Source of the DNA: Acestrorhynchus altus
Taxonomy: Eukaryota; Chordata; Actinopteri; Characiformes; Acestrorhynchidae
Direction of reading: 5' to 3'
Length of the DNA stretch: 64,000 bases
NCBI GenBank assembly: GCA_034509495.1
Contig: CM067507.1
Location: 30,873,892 to 30,937,891 of the forward strand
The notes under the pieces are model-generated. The model searched no databases and was not told the origin of the DNA. It saw only the letters and a program-made list of their open reading frames with translations. The translations under genes and the position numbers were made by a program. Below are positions 49,113 to 62,350 of the stretch, one piece after another (position 1 is the stretch's first letter; each line of letters starts with the position of its first letter).

Positions 49113-50494
49113 GAAATGTAAAAATGATCAGAATTGGACCTTTTTATCAAAAAAACCCCTAAAAAAAACACTTTTATTTTAATTTTATTATTGTATTACG
49201 GTTCAATCGGGTAGGCCTTGTTGTTTTTTTTTATAATCATGTCTGTAGTTTACTCCGATCCTGAAATACAGCATGTAGCTGCCCACAAAGTGCAGGTCTC
49301 GGGTTCTAGGAGTTCGCAGTACAATATAAACTACACTGAAACTACACTAGATCCAGTGCAACAAACTAGCAGATCAACCAGCTGTGAACTAAGGGAAGGT
49401 TTGGCCCCATGGCTTTAAATGGCATCAACTGTTAACACCTCTGTCACATAATTCCTCAGAACTAGAGATACACTTCCAATCCAACATCAGAGCCAGTATT
49501 CACAAAAGACTGTCTAAAGCTCTATACACACAGACCTACACTCACAGTCTGAGACAGACTGGAAACACAGGCCAAGATTACATAACCGCTTGTCTTAAAC
49601 ACTTGAGCTTGAGTCTACGGGCTGTTTTCAAGCCAGGAGCATAAGGCACCGTGAACGTGTGTGAAGGCCCTCAGAGGCCATATGGATCTTGTTTATGAGT
49701 AGGTTCAGCTGCTCACGGCACACCCACAAATTATGCAAATATCACAGCAACCACCTGCCATCTTTCAACACTTACAGCACTTAGCATATGCACACGTTCC
49801 TGATTCCATCTGAGCTCAAGAGCAGCAGCACCTTACATAGGCATAATGCTCATATCCTTTATTGCTGTACTCTTCTCAACACTGAACTGGTCAGGAGGTG
49901 TGTGTATGTGTGTGTGTGTGTGTGTAGCCCTGGAGCCATCGGAAAAGTCGCCACACCTGCACCATTAGACTAAAATTACTTCCAGAACTCAATAACGATT
50001 TTGAAACACACTTTCCTCCTGCCAGTGATTAGTTCATGTCTAGTGCTAGGTTCTGGTGACACCAGGCCTCAGCGGAATCTGAATTGTATAAGTGTATCCC
50101 ACAGGCAGGACTGGACTAAGTAATTAGACTGTGAGGCCGAGGCGAAATGGCTCAACCCAAACACAGAGGGGAAAGGAAAAAAAAAGATCAAATTACAACT
50201 GCGTACACTGACCTCAGTAAATGTCATTATAAACCTGCTAATGCCAGACCCATAATAATGAGGACTGGCATGCCCCGTACGTGAAACTGTAGATAATGGA
50301 TTCTGTAACTAATGCGGTTCTGATGTGGTTTTTGAAAAACTAAAAATGGGGAAAGCAGCACTTTACGGAGTGCTAATATGAGCCAACAGCTGGAATGGTC
50401 AGGGGCTGTGTCTGCCAAATGTCTACGGTTCATTGACTGATTGATTGATTCATTCATCCATTAATTTTATTTTGATTTATTCAGAATTCCAGAA

Positions 50495-50795
50495 GTTTGA
50501 ATTCAAGCAGCCCCGTGAGAGCACAACCAGCCATCTACCCAGCTGTGGGCATGTCTCTCCCCATCAGTCCCACTGTGAATGCTGGTGAACACAGGTCTCT
50601 GTTGGCTGAAGTACCAGAGCAGGTTCTTGCCTCCAAGCAAGCTGACTACCCAGTTCATAAAGAGAAGGTGGCTAAGTTCACACGTGTCGGAGGAGGTATG
50701 TGCATGTCCTCACCCTCCAAGAGTCAGGGGCAAGTGATCCAGGGTGTACTAGTGAAAGGACTGGTTAACTGGATCTACCAAACTGGGTGAACATG
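50495..50795 (+). repeat. probable dispersed repeat
   Basis: This segment contains cgtgtcggaggaggtatgtg and caccctccaagagtcagggg, which resemble a dispersed fish repeat I have seen before. No second copy occurs in the window, so the call rests on recollection. It contains a 97-codon open frame that I do not regard as a gene. Confidence 0.4.
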
Positions 50796-52540
50796 AGCAA
50801 TAAATTCTAAAAAAGAAAGCCTTTCATTATCTTCCTTTCACGTCTTAAAGTCAAAGGGTCCATGTGTCCCATCAAAATAAGAAAGTACCCCCAAGGACCA
50901 GTTTGAGAACCACTTCACTAGGATACCTTACATGCATCACTGCATGCAAGAGAAATGATGGCGTGCCAAGGAATGGGTTGTAATTATTGGCTGTAACAAA
51001 ACTGACATCATTCAAATAGTACAGCTGATTTCTAATGAATGGAACATGAGCTTTAGGTTTGTTATTTTTGATCAATCTTATAATAACCCATTTCATATTT
51101 TAAATACAACTGACAACATAAAGTTTCCTATTTACATATGCAGGAGTCCCGAAGTTTCCCAAGGAAACACTCAAACCTTCAGCAGATGTGTGGGAACTGA
51201 ACTGAAAAAGAAGCTGGAGAGAGACGCTCCTTTTTCCTCTTTGTCTTCCCCCTTTTTATCTCTCGTTTTTAACTCAGCAGGCCAACAATAAGCAAATGTG
51301 CAGTCGATGGTGCTGCCATGATGGGTACCTTTGTACATTCAGTGGGAACAGGTGGCCATTCCGCTGGAGCACAAACTCTCGCTCTCGATGACTTTGTTTA
51401 GAATTTCATTTTAAAAGAAGATCAAAGTTCCTGAAATGGATAAAGCCGAACATGATCAACTGCAACATGTGGCATGAGTTGAGGCTACTGCTGAGCATGT
51501 GTCCTATTTCTGAGGGTTATTCCAAAAAAAGAGCATTTTGTCTGGGTCTATTTTGACTCCTTTGGTCATGGCAAAGCTCATTTTCGGACACTTGATACAA
51601 GTGGGGTTTTCCAGCACAATCATGTTATTAACTCTCATGTCAAATGGTCAGTTCCAGCAAAAATATGGCTGCTCGGTCAGGCAAAAAAAACAACCGTAAT
51701 GAGATTCTTCTGCTGCCTAGTGAAACACGTCAAGCATGAATGCGGGGACTTTCTCACAGATGTCGAGAACAGCTTAATAAGCTAAAGGGATCCAATACTA
51801 AACACTAGGCAGAGTAATTGAAACTTGAACTTGACTGAGCTTGCTAAAACACTTGCATGTCACTGCGGTCAGAACCTTCCCACTTTCCCAGTTTTATTTA
51901 CTTGCTTTTCTTACACCATTTAAAAGAACCAGCTGTAATTTTTAAGATGCCTACGTCAGCAGAAATGGTCCGAAACAGTCCCAATTACAATTATACAAAT
52001 GCCCCACCATTTAAACACTCGCATCTCAAAAAAAAAAGAAATAAAAAATGAAAAAATAAATAAACTACTCTTATATATATACTGTCAAAAAGATTTAAGG
52101 TTTTGGTACGACAGCAAGAACGTTTTGAAAAATGAACACATTTGTATACAGGCTTCATTATAATAACTGGACTGCATGTGAGTATAAACAGAGGACACCC
52201 ACATGAACCCCGGACCCCCAACCCCCTCTCACTACCTCTCTCCATCTCACACTCTCTCCCTCATATAGGCTCCTAATGTGTGATCGGATTAGCTTTCCTT
52301 CGCTCCGAAATTGGCTTCTCCTGCGTTTAATAACCTGGACGACCACTTAAAGCTCCTGGCCCATCGATCTCAGGTGTGTTGGGGGACAGCCAGGGCCCCT
52401 AACGAGATGGAAGGGCAATTTCACCCCCAGCGTGGGGGCTTAGGAAGTCTGCCCACCCTCATACACAAGAGACTGAGTTCAACACACAGGAGAGTACCAC
52501 TCACCAAGCTCATATTTACATCACTAATCTACTGCCTCTG

Positions 52541-52541
52541 G

Positions 52542-52619
<78 letters not shown>
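52541..52619. repeat. (CT)n(GT)n compound microsatellite
   Basis: CT to about 52558, then about 30 GT units. Confidence 0.95.
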
Positions 52620-52621
<2 letters not shown>

Positions 52622-53177
52622 GGGATGGCGTTAATCTGTAATTAACACACAGATGTCTAGGAAAGACAAATACAAAAACGTCAACTTAGAAGCTTCATTA
52701 GTTTCTGTTATGTAAACAGACATTTCTGTCCATCTACTGTTTTACACTGTCTAGAACCCTTCTCCAGAACTGCAATGTGTTACAATGTAAAGTACAGCAG
52801 TGGGATTGTGATCTGCATACACAGTAGGAATTGAGATCCATCCAGCACTAAAACATGTACAATGTCCAGTACACTGTCCCACGGTGATTAGTATAAGGCA
52901 GTACACATAACATCTTACTGCTACTTTTCTCATATTCTCTAGGATTGTGTGTATATGGGTTAGATTATTTTTCCCTAAAAATTCTACAAAAAATGAAATT
53001 ATATAACATGTACATACATTTTTACAGCCTTCAGTGGTAAATTCATTTGATTTGGAAAGGCACACCCCTGTTTATATGAGGTCCCATAGCAGACAGTGCA
53101 CATCAAAGCACAAAGCAATCCATGAAATCAAAGGAACCTGCCAGTAGACAGGATTGTATTGAGACACAGGTCTGAGA

Positions 53178-53400
53178 AGGACTGTCCCGCACTGTCCAGT
53201 ATTTTACTATATATACTGTCCCACACTATAAAGTATTGTACTGCATACTTTCCTCATTACACATGTTCCCAGTATTGTACATTGCACGTTGTCTCATACC
53301 GTGCAGTATCCACTATGCTATGTACACTATCCAATGCTATCTAATATTGTGCCATATATACTGACCCATATGTCAGTTCTGCACTAAATGCACTCTCTGT
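53178..53400. repeat. degenerate minisatellite, actgtcccacactgtccagt unit
   Basis: Repeated text of the form ctgtcccgcactgtccagta, actgtcccacactataaagt and tattgtaca/tactatatatactg forms a diverged array with a unit of about 25 bp. Confidence 0.65.
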
Positions 53401-53945
53401 GCCATGCATGGGGCATCAGTGATACAGCTATCCTCTGCACACATTAATATTTAATACTGATAAGTCATTTAAATACAGCACATTTCAGACCCATGTCACA
53501 TGAGCTGCCTGTCTACCTGTCAGCAGCCAGGTGACAGAAGACTTCAACAACTGTAATAAGCTCCTACTGCTAGAGTTTGGTTTAACCCGCATTTCCTACT
53601 AATCTCTGGTCTATAAATGAACTCTGAATGTCATTATTCTAAAACTTTCCATCAGGCTGAATAGACACTAACAGCGCACAGTCTTCGCCTGCCTTCCCCA
53701 GCGCAGGTCACTCTAATACATTACCTACTGCTTCCAATCATTTAAATTGGCCAAGTGTCCATTTTGTCCTTGTGGACAGTTACCTGCCAGAGGAAAGTGT
53801 CCCTGACTGGCTGCCAGCGGACCCTCGCACAGTGGAATACAGATCAGGTTCGACGAGCAGACATGGAAGAAAGTGATGAGCAGCACGGAGGCCAGCACGC
53901 TAATTCCATTTCACTCCATCACTCGCTGCTCACTCCTTCCCTTTC

Positions 53946-53948
<3 letters not shown>

Positions 53949-53981
<33 letters not shown>
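53949..53981. repeat. (CT)n microsatellite
   Basis: About 16 units. Confidence 0.9.
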
Positions 53982-53984
<3 letters not shown>

Positions 53985-54845
53985 TCTCTTTCCTTATGCA
54001 AATAAGATGATTGGCTAAATCGGGTGCAATTTTATGGATTTTATGGATTCTGTATGATATTAAGAACATGACCTTGGTATCCTGATTGAAAAAAAATATG
54101 TGCTTCTTTGGACCTGGTGAAGGCCTTGCAATTTGGATAGCTGGAGGGTCTAATTGAAGTTGCTTGAATGAATAAAATATGAATTAATGTCTTTTTTTCT
54201 TACAGAGCTAAGTCTCAGAGCTGTGTCCACACTGACGTCTCTGGAGATGAAGGGAAGGGACCTCTTCAAACCAAAGCCCACCCACATTTGCATTCGCCGC
54301 AAAAGGACAAAAGGTCCTGCGAAGAGGAGTCTGAGGAACTTTTAAGTGCTGGACAATTGCATTCCAGGCAGGGGAGAAAAATGGAGGTGTCCAATAAAAA
54401 TAAAAGAATGACCTGGTGCTGGCTGGGTGGAAAAGGGAGTGAACAGAGGGGAGTTAATCAACACTGATACATTTAGCACTGGTGGAGGATTACCCGGAGC
54501 TGAATCTTCATTAGTGATTAGAAGTTTGACTCGGTTCACTAAAACAAAGTCTTCAAACTGTCCGTTTCAATGAATCAAATGGCTTATTTAATGACTCACT
54601 TGTTCACAAGTCAAGTCAACTCTACTCTACATCTCTTCCAGCCACGTAAATTGAGATCAGCGGTTCAGCACGTGAATCGAAAGCCTTCTTGTTCTATTCA
54701 ATAATGGAACAAAAACAGAATGAATAAAGCACAAAAACAAATAGATAATATCAGTCAATTCTGGTCTGGAACAGTGAAATACTGGCATTTGTGGAGCAGA
54801 ACCGATGACGACAGGCTAATTCACAGAGGCTCTTCTAAGCACACA

Positions 54846-55138
54846 GCACAGTGGTTATGGATATACTACATGGGCGGTTCAAAGGTCGCCGGTTCGATTC
54901 CCTGAACTGGCAGGACATGACTGAAGTGCCCTTGTGCAAGGCACGGAAATCCCCAGCTGCTCCCTGGGTGCTGGGAATAGGACTGCCCACCGCTCCGGGC
55001 ATGTCTGCTCACTGTTCCCGGGTGTGTGAAGTCACTAGTGTGTGTGTGTGTGTGTGTATTGCTGTGTGAGGATGGGTCAAATGTGGAGGATTAAGTCCCA
55101 TGTGTGAAAAACACAGTGGGTTAAAAAGTACTTATTAT
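54846..55138 (+). repeat. tRNA-derived SINE (family A), longest copy
   Basis: A B-box-like ggttcgattcc lies at about 54890, preceded by a tRNA-like head. The body reads gacatgactgaagtgcc, then a ccaccgctccgggcatgt landmark, an internal short GT run, and gatgggtcaaatgtggagg near the 3' end. Three other plus-strand pieces of the same family are in this window (7591, 23745, 62196). It resembles a SINE type common in otophysan fishes; the family name is not recalled. Confidence 0.8.
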
Positions 55139-56486
55139 TACTATGTTCCTGTCAACCCTAGGCCCAATCTCTCAAATGTGGTCAGCATGAGTCCATCACT
55201 GGTCCTTTTGCACTGATGAACAGTGCAGTAATGCCAAGAAATAGATTTGATTGGCTTAACCAGTATGCCCGTTTAGGGTCAGGGCTGTCTGCATGAGCAG
55301 TGAGCACCAGAGAGAGCAAGGGGTTCAAAAATAGACCTGTGAAAATAGAGAGAGTGAAAGAATATGTGGGAAAGATGGAGACGAGGCAAGAAACAGGATG
55401 TGAGAGAAAGCGTGAGACAGAGTGAGAGACAGCATGAAAGTGAGAGAGTGCGAGAGAGTGGGTGAGAGAGAAACACAAGAAACAGAGAGAGAAAGAGACT
55501 GACACTTAGTCCACTGGACCGTGCACGGGCAACTACTGTGAAACAGAGGCAGAGAGGCCGCTAAAGCGTCAAGCAGGCAGCAGCAGGTGGACTGTCCACT
55601 TTGTGACCAGCTATTACGCTTTCTCACTTTCCAAATACATCGCTCAGGGAAAACACACACCTTTAAAGAAAATAAGAAAATCTACACACCTTTCATTTCT
55701 AAACCAACTTGAAAACACTTGCCATGTACATGGTATAGAGCTGGCAGTACGTACACAGGACATTAAACATATGGTGGTGCCTTTTGTGTTTTTCCATCTT
55801 TACCATTGACACACTAGTGCATCTCAAATCATTAGAATACCGCCGCCCCATATATTCATTACTTTTAATGTGAAAAATTTCATGCCTTTTTGTTTTCATT
55901 TTGTTTGATTATTATTTTTTTTGAGTTGACAAACTAATCAACAGTAAAACAAGATGAAATTGCATGTAATCAATGTCCTTCTCTTCTAAATTTGCCACTT
56001 TGAACATTACAGCAACAGAAATTTGGAGCATTATTTTATTTCCAATAACATCAAATATACCACAGTGTAGATGTTGCCATTTTAATGTGCAACAACCGAT
56101 AAAATTGCTACCTTGTAAATAAGGCCACAACCCATGCACCATAAACCCGCTTTGATGTAACATTAGTACACAAACCTTTCAGGTATTTGACCTGTTTTGT
56201 TTTTTTTTTTCTTCCCCCTGTGTCATGATGTGCTTTCTTGTATAGCAGAATAGAAAATGCAAAAATATTATTTCAACAATGTATGATTTACACACCAAGG
56301 AAGACTTATAAATGTGAAGTACTGAAGCTTTAAATGTCCTCAACAAGAAAAAATAGGCAATTATAAAACCAATTAGTGTTCAAAACAAACCATGAATAAC
56401 ATAAACCATGAAACTTTTGTGACTTTTTGAACTTATTTACCACAGTGACAATTCTACAAAAACAATCCACTTGTTTGGAGTGATAA

Positions 56487-56566
<80 letters not shown>
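56487..56566. repeat. (AT)n(AC)n compound microsatellite
   Basis: Short AT, then about 33 AC units. Confidence 0.95.
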
Positions 56567-56568
<2 letters not shown>

Positions 56569-58207
56569 CTCCTGGTTGCTATAGAGAACACAGACAGAAT
56601 ATTAATGGTTAAGTACCTTTATAATCATATACAATAGTACAGTTCAACAAAATGCTTTTCTCACATATCCCAGCTTAGAAAGTCAGGGTCAGAGCCAACT
56701 ACCGCACCCCCCCAACAGTGCGAGCTCTGCAGACATCAATCCCACAGCCCTGTGTTTAACATCTCCAGCCACAATCACCAATGCCTCTTGCGGTGGCTTA
56801 GTGCCCCCCATAGCTGTTTATGTCATCAAATCCAATGTAAAACATGTCTCATTACGAAAACAGTGGGTCTTAATTGAAAAGTAATAACTTCTGACAAGCG
56901 ATGCAATTGGCCAAGTATAAGCTTAATGTAATGTAAAGCCAAACCCCAGCCAAGGTAATCTCTTACACATACAGCACAAAGGAAATCAGCCTTTTTAACC
57001 AAATAGCTCAATGCTCTTTGGCAGCCTTACTGCAGAAAGTTGTAAGGCTTGAGACAGAGGAGAGTGATGGGTTGGATAACAGGCATCAATCAGGACTGTC
57101 TCCTGGAATCACTGCTTACAAGAATAGTGAGACAGCTCAAACAAAACCAAGACACAGGTGAAGGGACAGACAGACGGACAGAAGCGTCAAGAATATAAAC
57201 AGTCCAGACAAGTATATATAGAGTGAGCAGATTGGAAGCGATACAGATGCAGGAATGGGACGAGAAAGAGAAGAGAGGGAATTAAACAGCACAAAAGCGC
57301 ACGGGTGTCTTTCCAAAACGAAATCCGACGCTTCGGGGGGCCTGTTTCCCACACAGCGGGGATGAAGAAGACCGATACAGAAGGGAAGGGCAATTAACAC
57401 AACACGCAGGAAGGCCACCCCAGCATTCAGAGCAGGCCAGAGAACATACTCCTACTGCTGCCTCCCTAAAGGAGGCCCAATCAGCTAACTAAACAACTCT
57501 ACACAGCTCCACCGCTCGCTACACTCCTAATGTAAATACCACAGAGCGGTTCTGCCCGCAGCACAGGGATCACGCTGCTTCAGCAACGTAAAAATAGCAG
57601 TTATAAATCAAGGCCCTGCTGTCAATCACAATCAGCAATGTCCCCACATTTCAGAGTAACAGTCTGGACCTGACCCAGGAGTCACATGACTGCATTGTGT
57701 CACGGAAGTGAACACAGCATGAAGTGGACAGGAATGTCCCTATTAGTCAGTATGAGTTTAATGAGGAAGGAAATAATACTATTAGATGAATAAACCCAGC
57801 ACATTTAGTGTTTATTTATTTATTTCTTTTTTTATTGCAATAACCTAAAAAATAATAATAGAATAATAAAGAAAGAAAGATTGTACCATTCTTTATCAAG
57901 GCTACAAATCTCAGAATAACTCTCCCTCTACCCAATTATCCTAATGCATTTCTCCTCTTGCTTAAACTCAAGGCCCTTTATTCCAGAGATCCGTTCAGAA
58001 ATTGAGGTGTTTGAACCATATTTAGGCCAAAAGAGTCCCAAAAATGCAAAGGTAAAATTTTTTGAATGTTTCATTAATTTTATGCATTTCTGTATGTGTT
58101 TGTCTCATCTTTAATTGAATCAGGCAAGTCATTAAGAAGAGATTCTTATTTACAACAGCCTGGGACGCAGTATTATTAACAACAACAACAGTGGGAGGGG
58201 GAAAGAT

Positions 58208-58252
58208 TTATTTATTTATTTGTTTATTTATTTATGTATTTATTTATTATAA
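58208..58252. repeat. (TTTA)n microsatellite
   Basis: Interrupted ttta units. Confidence 0.85.
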
Positions 58253-59269
58253 ATGAAAACAAATAGTTGGCTGACCCCCACAAATCCTTCAATGTGTGCA
58301 GTAAAATTTAGCTATCACAATTAAACAAAAATCTAAAATTTAACTCGATGCTCTTCTTATTTTGTCAACAACATAATATATGATGCAGCACCGCTTTAGT
58401 AAGCATATTGCCAAACAAAAAATGAGCTAAACTGCAGAATCAATGAACTGGTTATTTTCTCCACAGCTGCTCCTGCATCATGCTGGTGCTGCTGTGATCT
58501 GCCATCAAAGCTACACACAATATTACAATGAACTGTATGTTTCAAGTAAGCTCACACATTCAACACCTTGAGTATTTCAAACTTTAAATAAATAAATAAA
58601 TAAAAAAAACATTATAGTCGAGTCTGACTGCCATTACCTTTAAACTGCAGCACCGAACAGAGCCGAACAATGAATGAAGCCAAAAATGAACTCATGCACA
58701 CTAGTATTGGGAAAAGTATAAGTAAAAGCATTGCTATTAAAGTGTTCTAGAACTTTAAAATGGCATTAAATAAAAACATATAAAAAATTAATAGCATGTT
58801 GACACAAGCAGATCCTCAGGACCAGGAGAATTTAAGGAAAAACATGGAGCATATGAAGTTGATTAGCCACAGCCAGTGAAGTGAAGTCTAACAAAAAGAA
58901 AGTGTACTTATTTTAAACAGGTCGTTTTTTATTTGCTTTGATGGCCGGACATTGCAGTCCAGGGTGGGAGAACACTCCAATCTGTTCTGCAGCGGGATTC
59001 CACCATGAGACCTTTCATGTGTGATCAAACCAGAAAGAAAGTGGTCTGCTTGGGATGCACAAAGAGGCGCCTGTGAGCCAAAGGAAGGGCCTTGGCAGCT
59101 GCTGAAACAGACCCATGCTGAGCCGTCCGACTCCACAGGATCTGGGTGTGAACGTCAGGCCAGCACTGCTGAGTGTGAGGGGGGACCAGACTGACCCAGA
59201 GAGGGACAGCCAGGGCGAAGGAAGCAAGCAGTCCAATTGAGACACTGTCTCAGAAAAGCTCCACCACGG

Positions 59270-59924
59270 TGCCAAGATGTAGATTATCACCACTGCGATG
59301 TCTTCAGGTTCCAGAAGCCATGCTGAGATGCAACAAGAATCTGAATTCCTTCACCGATGTCAGTGGATGCCAGATTCCACACTGTGATCTTCTAGAACTT
59401 CCAACCACTGTCATGTCAGATTCTGGAACTTTTGATGTGATGTCTCTGGGTTCTAGAAACTAATATAATCAGAATGACTTTATTAATCCCAGAGGAAATA
59501 TAATATATAGATAATGATGGTGTCCAGAATTTCAACTACAATGTAACTGGGTTGTAGGGTGTAGTCACCACCACAGTGATTCTAGAGGATTCTAGAGGAT
59601 TCTAATGGATTCTCATGCTCTAATGCCACTGGGTTATAGTAGAAGCCAATGTGGTGATGTCAGTCCGGTGCAGACTTCCCACTGTGGTGTCACTGTATGA
59701 GAAAATTCCTACTCTGATACCACAAGTATCCATAATCCTAAAACATGATGTAGCCGAGTTTCCGGAATCCATGATGACTTTTTGTCTTGGGGTTCTAGAA
59801 ACCACTGGAGTCTGGAATTTCTACTGAAACTGGATTCTAGAATTCCTACTGTACCGTCACCAGAATCTCTGCTGTGATGCAGTTCCAAAACTCCCATCAC
59901 TGCGATGTTTTCACGACTGAAAAC
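59270..59924. repeat. degenerate minisatellite, gttctagaattcctactgtg unit, left block
   Basis: The motif ttctagaattcctactgtga with tgtcac or gatgtcac is repeated many times with substitutions (ggttccagaag, gattctggaacttttgatg, gattctagaattcctactg). A local triplication of gattctagag occurs at 59579-59600. The array resumes after a retroelement at 60418. Confidence 0.75.
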
Positions 59925-60425
59925 CTTTCTATTTACGCAGGTTTTTATTAACACCACTAATTAATTTTTTTCCCTCTCTCACACCATGTCCTGAGCTGCC
60001 CCGGCACTGGTCCACCCCCTCTACTCATCCACTTCTGAGAACCACCAGCTAGATTAGACAACATAACCTGCATGGACTTCAATACCAACACTAGCTTGCA
60101 TCCAACTTCAAATTTGACTGCCATATAACTCATCATCCATTCATACTTGTATCACAGTTAATGCAAGTAAAATTCCATTTGCTCTCTATTTCATTTCATT
60201 TCTATTACACATCTTTATTTTCCCATGTACGTGCCTTTGTCTTTGCTCTCCAGTGTCGACCAGAGAGTGATGGCTTCCTCTCTTGAGCCTTGGTTCCTCT
60301 CAAGGTTTCTTCCTCCTAGCCTGAGGGAGTTTGTCCTTGCCACTGTTGCCTGCTGGCTGCTTATTTGAGGCTTGGACCCGGAATTCTGTAAATCTTTGTA
60401 ACAACTCCTTGTTTGATTGATTGAA
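59925..60425 (+). repeat. retroelement 3' tail (family E) inside a minisatellite
   Basis: It contains gttcctctcaaggtttcttc, gtccttgccactgttgcc, gaggcttggacccgg and a ctgtaaatctttg end followed by a short (ttga)n tail, a very common teleost retroelement 3' end. It interrupts a degenerate minisatellite that resumes at 60418. Confidence 0.7.
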
Positions 60426-60620
60426 TTCCTACTGGTGTCAATGGATTTGAGAATTGCTACTGAGATGTCACTATACTCCAGAATTCCTACTATGTGGTTG
60501 TCAGGGCCCAGAATCTTTGTTTATATGATACAGAGCTCCAGAGCTCTTGCTGAGTTGTCACCAAGAACCAATTTGTGCTACACTAATTCAAGCTCATCAA
60601 AGTAATGACGGTTGTCACGA
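60418..60620. repeat. degenerate minisatellite, right block
   Basis: Units such as attgaattcctactggtgtc, gagaattgctactgagatg and ccagaattcctactatg continue the array of 59270-59924, showing that it was one array before insertion. Confidence 0.75.
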
Positions 60621-61796
60621 TGCAAGTAATTCCCTACTGGTGCTGTTGTTATTCAGCCTGGTAAGAACAACAGGGAATGCACAAACACTCTTACACACAC
60701 TTTATATTCCAGATTAGTTTATTTGTGTGGGTGCTCAGCAGATTTTTTGCTTCCTAAGGAAGTCGAAGGACTATACTTCAGGGATGAATTAGGTAAAACA
60801 GATGGTTAAAAAAAAAAAAAAAAAAAAAAAAGAATAAAGAACTAAGAAACCAAATCTAATCAACATGAAGCCCAGTGTGCTTTGATCAGGTCAATGTTAT
60901 ATGGAGCATTTTAATCAATGAAGCTAAAATATCTTTAAGAGCTTCATCAGTAAGCAAAGGACTCGGATTTCAAAGACATTGTGGTGATGAAGGAACATAA
61001 GTCGCACGACTTGTTAAAGCCTTGAACGCTGTCAGATAAATTAGTCTTGAGCTTCTGAAAGGAACACAGTCCTGTACTGAGGAGCTCGCCCATCAAGCCA
61101 AGCACTAAAATAATAACATGGAAAAATGGCAGGGAAAATGTTCTCAAGATCAAAGACATGATCCTGAAGCCAAGAAAGCACTTGTCTTAATTACTTGTAA
61201 GCTGTGTTTTCTTTCGTTTCTTTTTTCCCATAAAAGAGAGGTTTGGCCGATCTATAATTACCTAGGCCTGGACCCCAGGCATGTCCAGTCTGCGTAATGT
61301 AATAAAATGGGTGGGTCAATGAATCAGAACTAAAAAAGCATCACTCAAGAAATGTCAGGTCAACACACAGTATCAGCTCCCAGCAAACTCCTACAAACTT
61401 TCCCATGTTCCTGTCCTACCCGGCCTTGGAGCGTCACTCAGGAAAAATGACTCTCTGCAGCAAAGTTTCTGAAAAATACAACAATCCAATTAGCAGAACA
61501 CAGTTTACAGAGCAAACTCCACTGCAACCACCACCACAGCTCACTGAAAGTGCCAGAGGGCACACGGTACAGTGGAATTTAGATAAAAAAATTCAGCGTA
61601 TTCACTTCTGACACTCTCTTCAAAGCTGAAGGTCCTCTTTTCTTCACAGCAGCAAAGCCTGGTAGAAGAAGCCAGGTTTCCTGTGGGAAACAAGGCCTCC
61701 AGACATAAGCTCCACGATATCCCCGCTCACTTTAACCCAGTGATGCTAATCAACACCTGCGTAGCCACTAGGGATGGGAAGTTTATCCTAGTATTA

Positions 61797-61860
61797 GAAT
61801 ATTCCATAGAGAATATTCCAGAATATTCCATAGAGAATATTCCAGAATATTCCATATTCA
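61797..61860. repeat. 24-bp tandem repeat of GAATATTCC modules
   Basis: Units of 24 bp lie at 61797-61820 and 61821-61844, with a partial third at 61845-61860. Each unit holds two palindromic gaatattc cores. At each junction the bases read aGAAtaTTCcaGAAtaTTCc, which is four alternating nGAAn/nTTCn blocks, the consensus of a heat-shock element. It may instead be part of an unrecognised transposon end, since gggatgggaa just upstream is common in fish repeats. Confidence 0.8.
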
Positions 61861-62195
61861 CATCACAGACATGAAGGCCATGTTGAATTCTATTTGATTT
61901 GGTTCCAAATGTGACGGTAGGTGTGTGGCACATCAATTTAGACAATTTTATTCTTACTTGTGTTAAATATTTAAAAATGATGTCTATCAGAGCTATTAGT
62001 CCCATATTCAAAATCAAAGTCAAAGGCTTTTAGTAATTCCTAGCACAAAGCAAAAACACAAGGGTGACTGGTGCCGTTACAGTATGTCCTCCAAAGCTGT
62101 GGAACAGTCGTTACTTAGAGAGCAGACTTGCTGGATGTTTAATAAGAGGTGCAAAACAACATTTGTGGGTGGACACAATGCTGTTGTGATGAGAC

Positions 62196-62350
62196 ACTGC
62201 TGTTGCCACTTTGATTCCCTGGACTGGAAGGACACGACTGAAGTGCACTTGAGGAAAGTGCCTAACTCCTCAACTGCTACCTAGGCACAGTGCATAGGGC
62301 TGCCCACCACTCTGGGCACATGTACTCACTGCCCCCTAGCCCCCCACCCA
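62196..62350 (+). repeat. SINE family A, copy lacking its 3' end
   Basis: It has gccactttgattccctggac, gacacgactgaagtgcac and gggctgcccaccactctggg, as in the other copies, and stops at the ccccctagc segment. Confidence 0.75.

Noticed and set aside
48760..49114. 94-96 codon open frames on both strands
   Set aside because: Both are translations of the second copy of the same retrotransposon tail.
53755..54018. possible upstream pard3 exon at the donor-like site near 53785
   Set aside because: The phase is right (1), but the peptide before the site does not resemble the expected TPSVLRA end and the last base is G rather than A.
61797..61860. CRISPR-like short repeat array
   Set aside because: The units are directly adjacent with no spacers, and the genome is vertebrate.
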